A stretch of DNA of 5,941 nt, taken from NCBI GenBank assembly GCA_046496595.1, contig JAWOGU010000276.1:1-5941 (forward strand). Direction: 5' to 3'. Each line of letters opens with the position of its first letter. Position 1 is the stretch's first letter. Positions 3,659 to 5,941 of the stretch are shown in pieces. A program made the position numbers and the translations under genes. The notes under the pieces were generated by a model that worked only from the letters and a program-made list of their open reading frames with translations, was not told the origin of the DNA and did not search any database. This DNA is from GCA-2746795 sp046496595. GTDB lineage: Bacteria; Chloroflexota; Anaerolineae; Promineifilales; Promineifilaceae.

Positions 3659-5941
3659 ATGCCAAAAACGACCCAAATCATCCACTGGCGCGTGCGGCGC
3701 CAGCAGCGGCGCAAACGCGGCGGGCAAACCAGCCTCAAGGTGGCTGGCATTTTGGCGTTGGTGTTGTTGATTGGGTTGTTTTTTTTGGCGATTGGCACGG
3801 TGGGGGGGGTAACGGCCGTTTACGCCTATTTCACCCAGGATTTGCCCGACTACACCCGGTTGGCCGCCCTCGGCCAAAACGAATCCGACACCTTTGAGAC
3901 CAGCAAAATCTATGCCTGGGGCGACGAGCAGATCGATGGCAACCGCGACCGCGTGCTCATCTACGAAATCATCGACCCGCTGGGCGGCGACCGGCAGTGG
4001 GTGACCATCGATCAAGTGCCGCAGAACTTCATCGACGCCACCGTCGCCATCGAAGACAAAACCTTCTGGACCAATCAGGGCTTTGACGCCCAGGGCATTG
4101 GCCGCGCCTTCTACGAATACGCGCTTAAAGGCGGCAGCGTGCAGGGCGGCTCCTCCATCACCCAGCAGGTCGTCAAAAACAACCTCATCGAGCCGGAACG
4201 CCGCGCCGTGGGCGCAGAGGTGGGTTTCGACGATTACAGGCGCAAAGTGGAAGAACTGCTTCTGGCCCATCGCGCCGCCAACACCTACTCCAAAGAACAA
4301 ATCCTCGAGTGGTATTTCAACACCAACTTCTACGGCAATCTGGCCTACGGCGTGGAAGCGGCCGCTCGCGTCTACTTCGACAAGCCCGTTTCCGCCCTCA
4401 CTTTGCCCGAAGCCGCCATGCTGGCTGCCATCCCCCAATCGCCCGCCCTCAACCCCATCGACAACCCCGACGCCGCCAAACAGCGGCAGGAACTGGTGTT
4501 AGACGCCATGGCTCGCGAAGGCGTCATTACGTCTGAGCAGGCGGCCTCGGCCAAGTTGGCGCCGCTGCCCATGCAATCCGGCGTTGAAACGCGCTTCGAC
4601 ATCATTGCGCCGCACTTTGCCCTGGAAGTACGGCAGCAGTTGGAGCAAATGTTTGGCCCGGAACTGGTGTTGGGCGGCGGACTGAAAGTGTACACCACTC
4701 TGGATTTGACGATGCAGCAGCAGGCGCAGTGCGTGGCTCAGGCGCAGGTGGCGCGGCTCTCCGGCGCGCTCGGCTCCGGCCTGCCGGCGGACGTGGAGGC
4801 CAACTGCGCCGCCCTGACTTATTTGCCGCCGCTCAACAGCGCCGACGTGGGCGTGGATCACCAGGTCAACAACGCCGCCGTCGTCATGCTGGACCCGCGC
4901 ACGGCCGAGGTGAAAGCGCTGGTGGGCAGCCTCAACTATTGGGACAGGGAGATCGACGGCTCGTTTAACGTGGCGGTTGATGGCCTGCGTCAGCCGGGGT
5001 CGTCGTTTAAACCGTTCACCTATTTGACGGCGCTCAGCCAGGGTTATACACCCGCCGCCATGATGCTCGACGTGGAAACCGACTTTGGCACGCCCTACAA
5101 CGGCGTGCCGTACGTGCCCCAAAACTACGCCCGCCAGTTTCATGGTCCCATGCGGATGCGGGAGGCGCTGGGCAGCAGTTACAACGTGCCTGCCGTGCAG
5201 GCCATGAGCTGGGTGGGCGTGGACAAGGTGCTGCGCACGGCCCACAACCTGGGTCTCACCAGTCTCGACCAGAGCGCCAGAGATTACGGCCTGTCGCTGA
5301 CGTTGGGCGGCGGCGAGGTGAAGCTGATGGATATGGTTTACGCCTTCAGCGTGCTGGACAACAACGGCGTGATGGTGGGCCAGCCGCGCCCGGAAGCGGC
5401 GCAGCGGCTCGGCTACCGCACGCTGGACCCCGTCATGATTTTGCGCGTCGAAGACCGGAACGGAAACGTGCTGTACGAGTACAACCAGCCGGAACGGCGC
5501 GAAATCGTGACGCCGCAGTTGGCTTATCTGATGAATGACATGCTCTCAGACAGGAGTGCGCGCTGCGGCGGTTTTGGCTGTCCCAATGCGCTGGAACTGC
5601 CGGATAACCGTCCCGCCGCCGTGAAAACCGGCACGACCAATGATTTCCGCGACGCCTGGGCGGTGGGTTACACGCCGCAGCTTGTCACCGGCGTCTGGTT
5701 GGGCAATACCGACAACCGCGCCATGGACAACGTGCCGGGCAGCAAGGGGACGGCGCCCATCTGGCGCGCACTGATGAGTTGGGCGCTGGCGGGGCAGCCG
5801 GTGGAAGTTTGGCAGCGGCCGTCTGGCCTGGTGGAGATGGCGGTGTGCAATATTTCCGGTCTGCTGCCCACGCCGCACTGCCCCACTGTGTCGGAAATCT
5901 TCATTGCCGGCACGCAGCCCACGATTTACGACAATATTTAC
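3659..5941 (+). CDS. Class A (bifunctional) penicillin-binding protein, PBP1A type; C-terminus beyond the window
   Basis: 761 codons are open to the right edge. The protein polymerises lipid II into glycan strands and cross-links the peptides outside the membrane. It has a basic cytoplasmic N-terminus (residues 1-24) and one membrane anchor (about 27-56). The GT51 glycosyltransferase has motif 1 at 132-143 (catalytic Glu132, Asp133), GGSSITQQVVKN (163-174), RKVEE (195-199) and the ILEWYFN motif (215-221). A linker leads to the transpeptidase (from about 405) with SxxK at 448-451 (nucleophile Ser448, Lys451), SYN at 507-509 and KTGT at 656-659. A Cys-rich tail follows (Cys730, Cys741). The ATG at 3659 is the only sensible start; its Shine-Dalgarno is poor and a heptamer array sits just upstream. 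Motif 1 has Asn139 where many homologues have His. Runs of eight T and eight G lie in the membrane-anchor codons. Few residues should be missing. Confidence 0.96.
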   Translation, partial: MPKTTQIIHWRVRRQQRRKRGGQTSLKVAGILALVLLIGLFFLAIGTVGGVTAVYAYFTQDLPDYTRLAALGQNESDTFETSKIYAWGDEQIDGNRDRVLIYEIIDPLGGDRQWVTIDQVPQNFIDATVAIEDKTFWTNQGFDAQGIGRAFYEYALKGGSVQGGSSITQQVVKNNLIEPERRAVGAEVGFDDYRRKVEELLLAHRAANTYSKEQILEWYFNTNFYGNLAYGVEAAARVYFDKPVSALTLPEAAMLAAIPQSPALNPIDNPDAAKQRQELVLDAMAREGVITSEQAASAKLAPLPMQSGVETRFDIIAPHFALEVRQQLEQMFGPELVLGGGLKVYTTLDLTMQQQAQCVAQAQVARLSGALGSGLPADVEANCAALTYLPPLNSADVGVDHQVNNAAVVMLDPRTAEVKALVGSLNYWDREIDGSFNVAVDGLRQPGSSFKPFTYLTALSQGYTPAAMMLDVETDFGTPYNGVPYVPQNYARQFHGPMRMREALGSSYNVPAVQAMSWVGVDKVLRTAHNLGLTSLDQSARDYGLSLTLGGGEVKLMDMVYAFSVLDNNGVMVGQPRPEAAQRLGYRTLDPVMILRVEDRNGNVLYEYNQPERREIVTPQLAYLMNDMLSDRSARCGGFGCPNALELPDNRPAAVKTGTTNDFRDAWAVGYTPQLVTGVWLGNTDNRAMDNVPGSKGTAPIWRALMSWALAGQPVEVWQRPSGLVEMAVCNISGLLPTPHCPTVSEIFIAGTQPTIYDNIY
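3811..3820. repeat. AACGGCCGTT palindrome, copy 5 (inside PBP)
   Basis: This perfect 10-bp palindrome directly follows a run of eight G and one T. It is read as (GT)A-ACG-GCC-GTT, Val-Thr-Ala-Val, at residues 51-54 at the outer end of the membrane anchor. No further copy occurs in the remaining 2.1 kb. Confidence 0.8.

Noticed and set aside
4357..4366. AGCGGCCGCT as a sixth member of the palindrome family
   Set aside because: It shares only the CGGCCG centre (a NotI site), which is common in GC-rich coding DNA; the flanks differ from AACGGCCGTT.
3647..4438. A 263-codon minus-strand open frame opposite the start of the PBP gene
   Set aside because: Low-complexity Gly/Val/Asp/His composition typical of antisense shadows. 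The plus strand encodes unmistakable GT51 motifs.
4499..5245. A 248-codon minus-strand open frame opposite the transpeptidase region
   Set aside because: His/Arg/Gly-rich shadow of the PBP gene, with no motif or ribosome binding site.

Overview
The window looks like a composite of two unrelated bacterial genomes. Bases 1 to about 680 resemble an alphaproteobacterium, most likely a sphingomonad: a divergent pair made of the start of a YedI/DUF808 membrane protein (minus strand) and the first 21 codons of ribosomal protein S6 (rpsF, plus strand). At about 680-685 the rpsF reading breaks off inside the gene. The sequence continues, in another frame, as the C-terminal part of a MacB/FtsX-type ABC transporter permease. 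No insertion sequence, integrase or tRNA marks this junction, so an assembly or cloning chimera is the simplest explanation.

From about 685 to the end the DNA has one consistent style. I infer a Chloroflexota (Anaerolineae-like) bacterium from the sequence style of the class A penicillin-binding protein and from the dispersed short repeats. The phylum call is inference and needs a database search. Layout: permease C-terminus (+, to 1350); a heptamer repeat array in the 73-base convergent gap; metF, methylenetetrahydrofolate reductase (-, 1424-2293); a 157-base gap; a beta-keto acid cleavage enzyme of the DUF849/BKACE/Kce family (-, 2451-3323); a 335-base divergent intergenic region rich in inverted repeats; and a bifunctional class A penicillin-binding protein (+, 3659 to beyond the right edge) that makes and cross-links peptidoglycan. 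The genes serve different processes (export or lipoprotein-type ABC transport, one-carbon metabolism, keto-acid catabolism, cell wall). Only metF and the BKACE gene could share a transcript.

The main interest is in the non-coding structure. The perfect palindrome AACGGCCGTT occurs five times in 2.85 kb, in four coding sites and one intergenic site, and all four coding copies are read in the same phase as Thr-Ala-Val. Two short arrays share a heptamer theme (GARCCGT). A 12-bp inverted repeat lies just upstream of the BKACE start. An 84-bp element with 12-bp terminal inverted repeats and perfect 8-bp flanking direct repeats looks like a small non-autonomous mobile element. In the alphaproteobacterial part, a 10-bp inverted pair could fold over the rpsF ribosome binding site. 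I see no tRNA, rRNA, CRISPR array or complete transposase gene.
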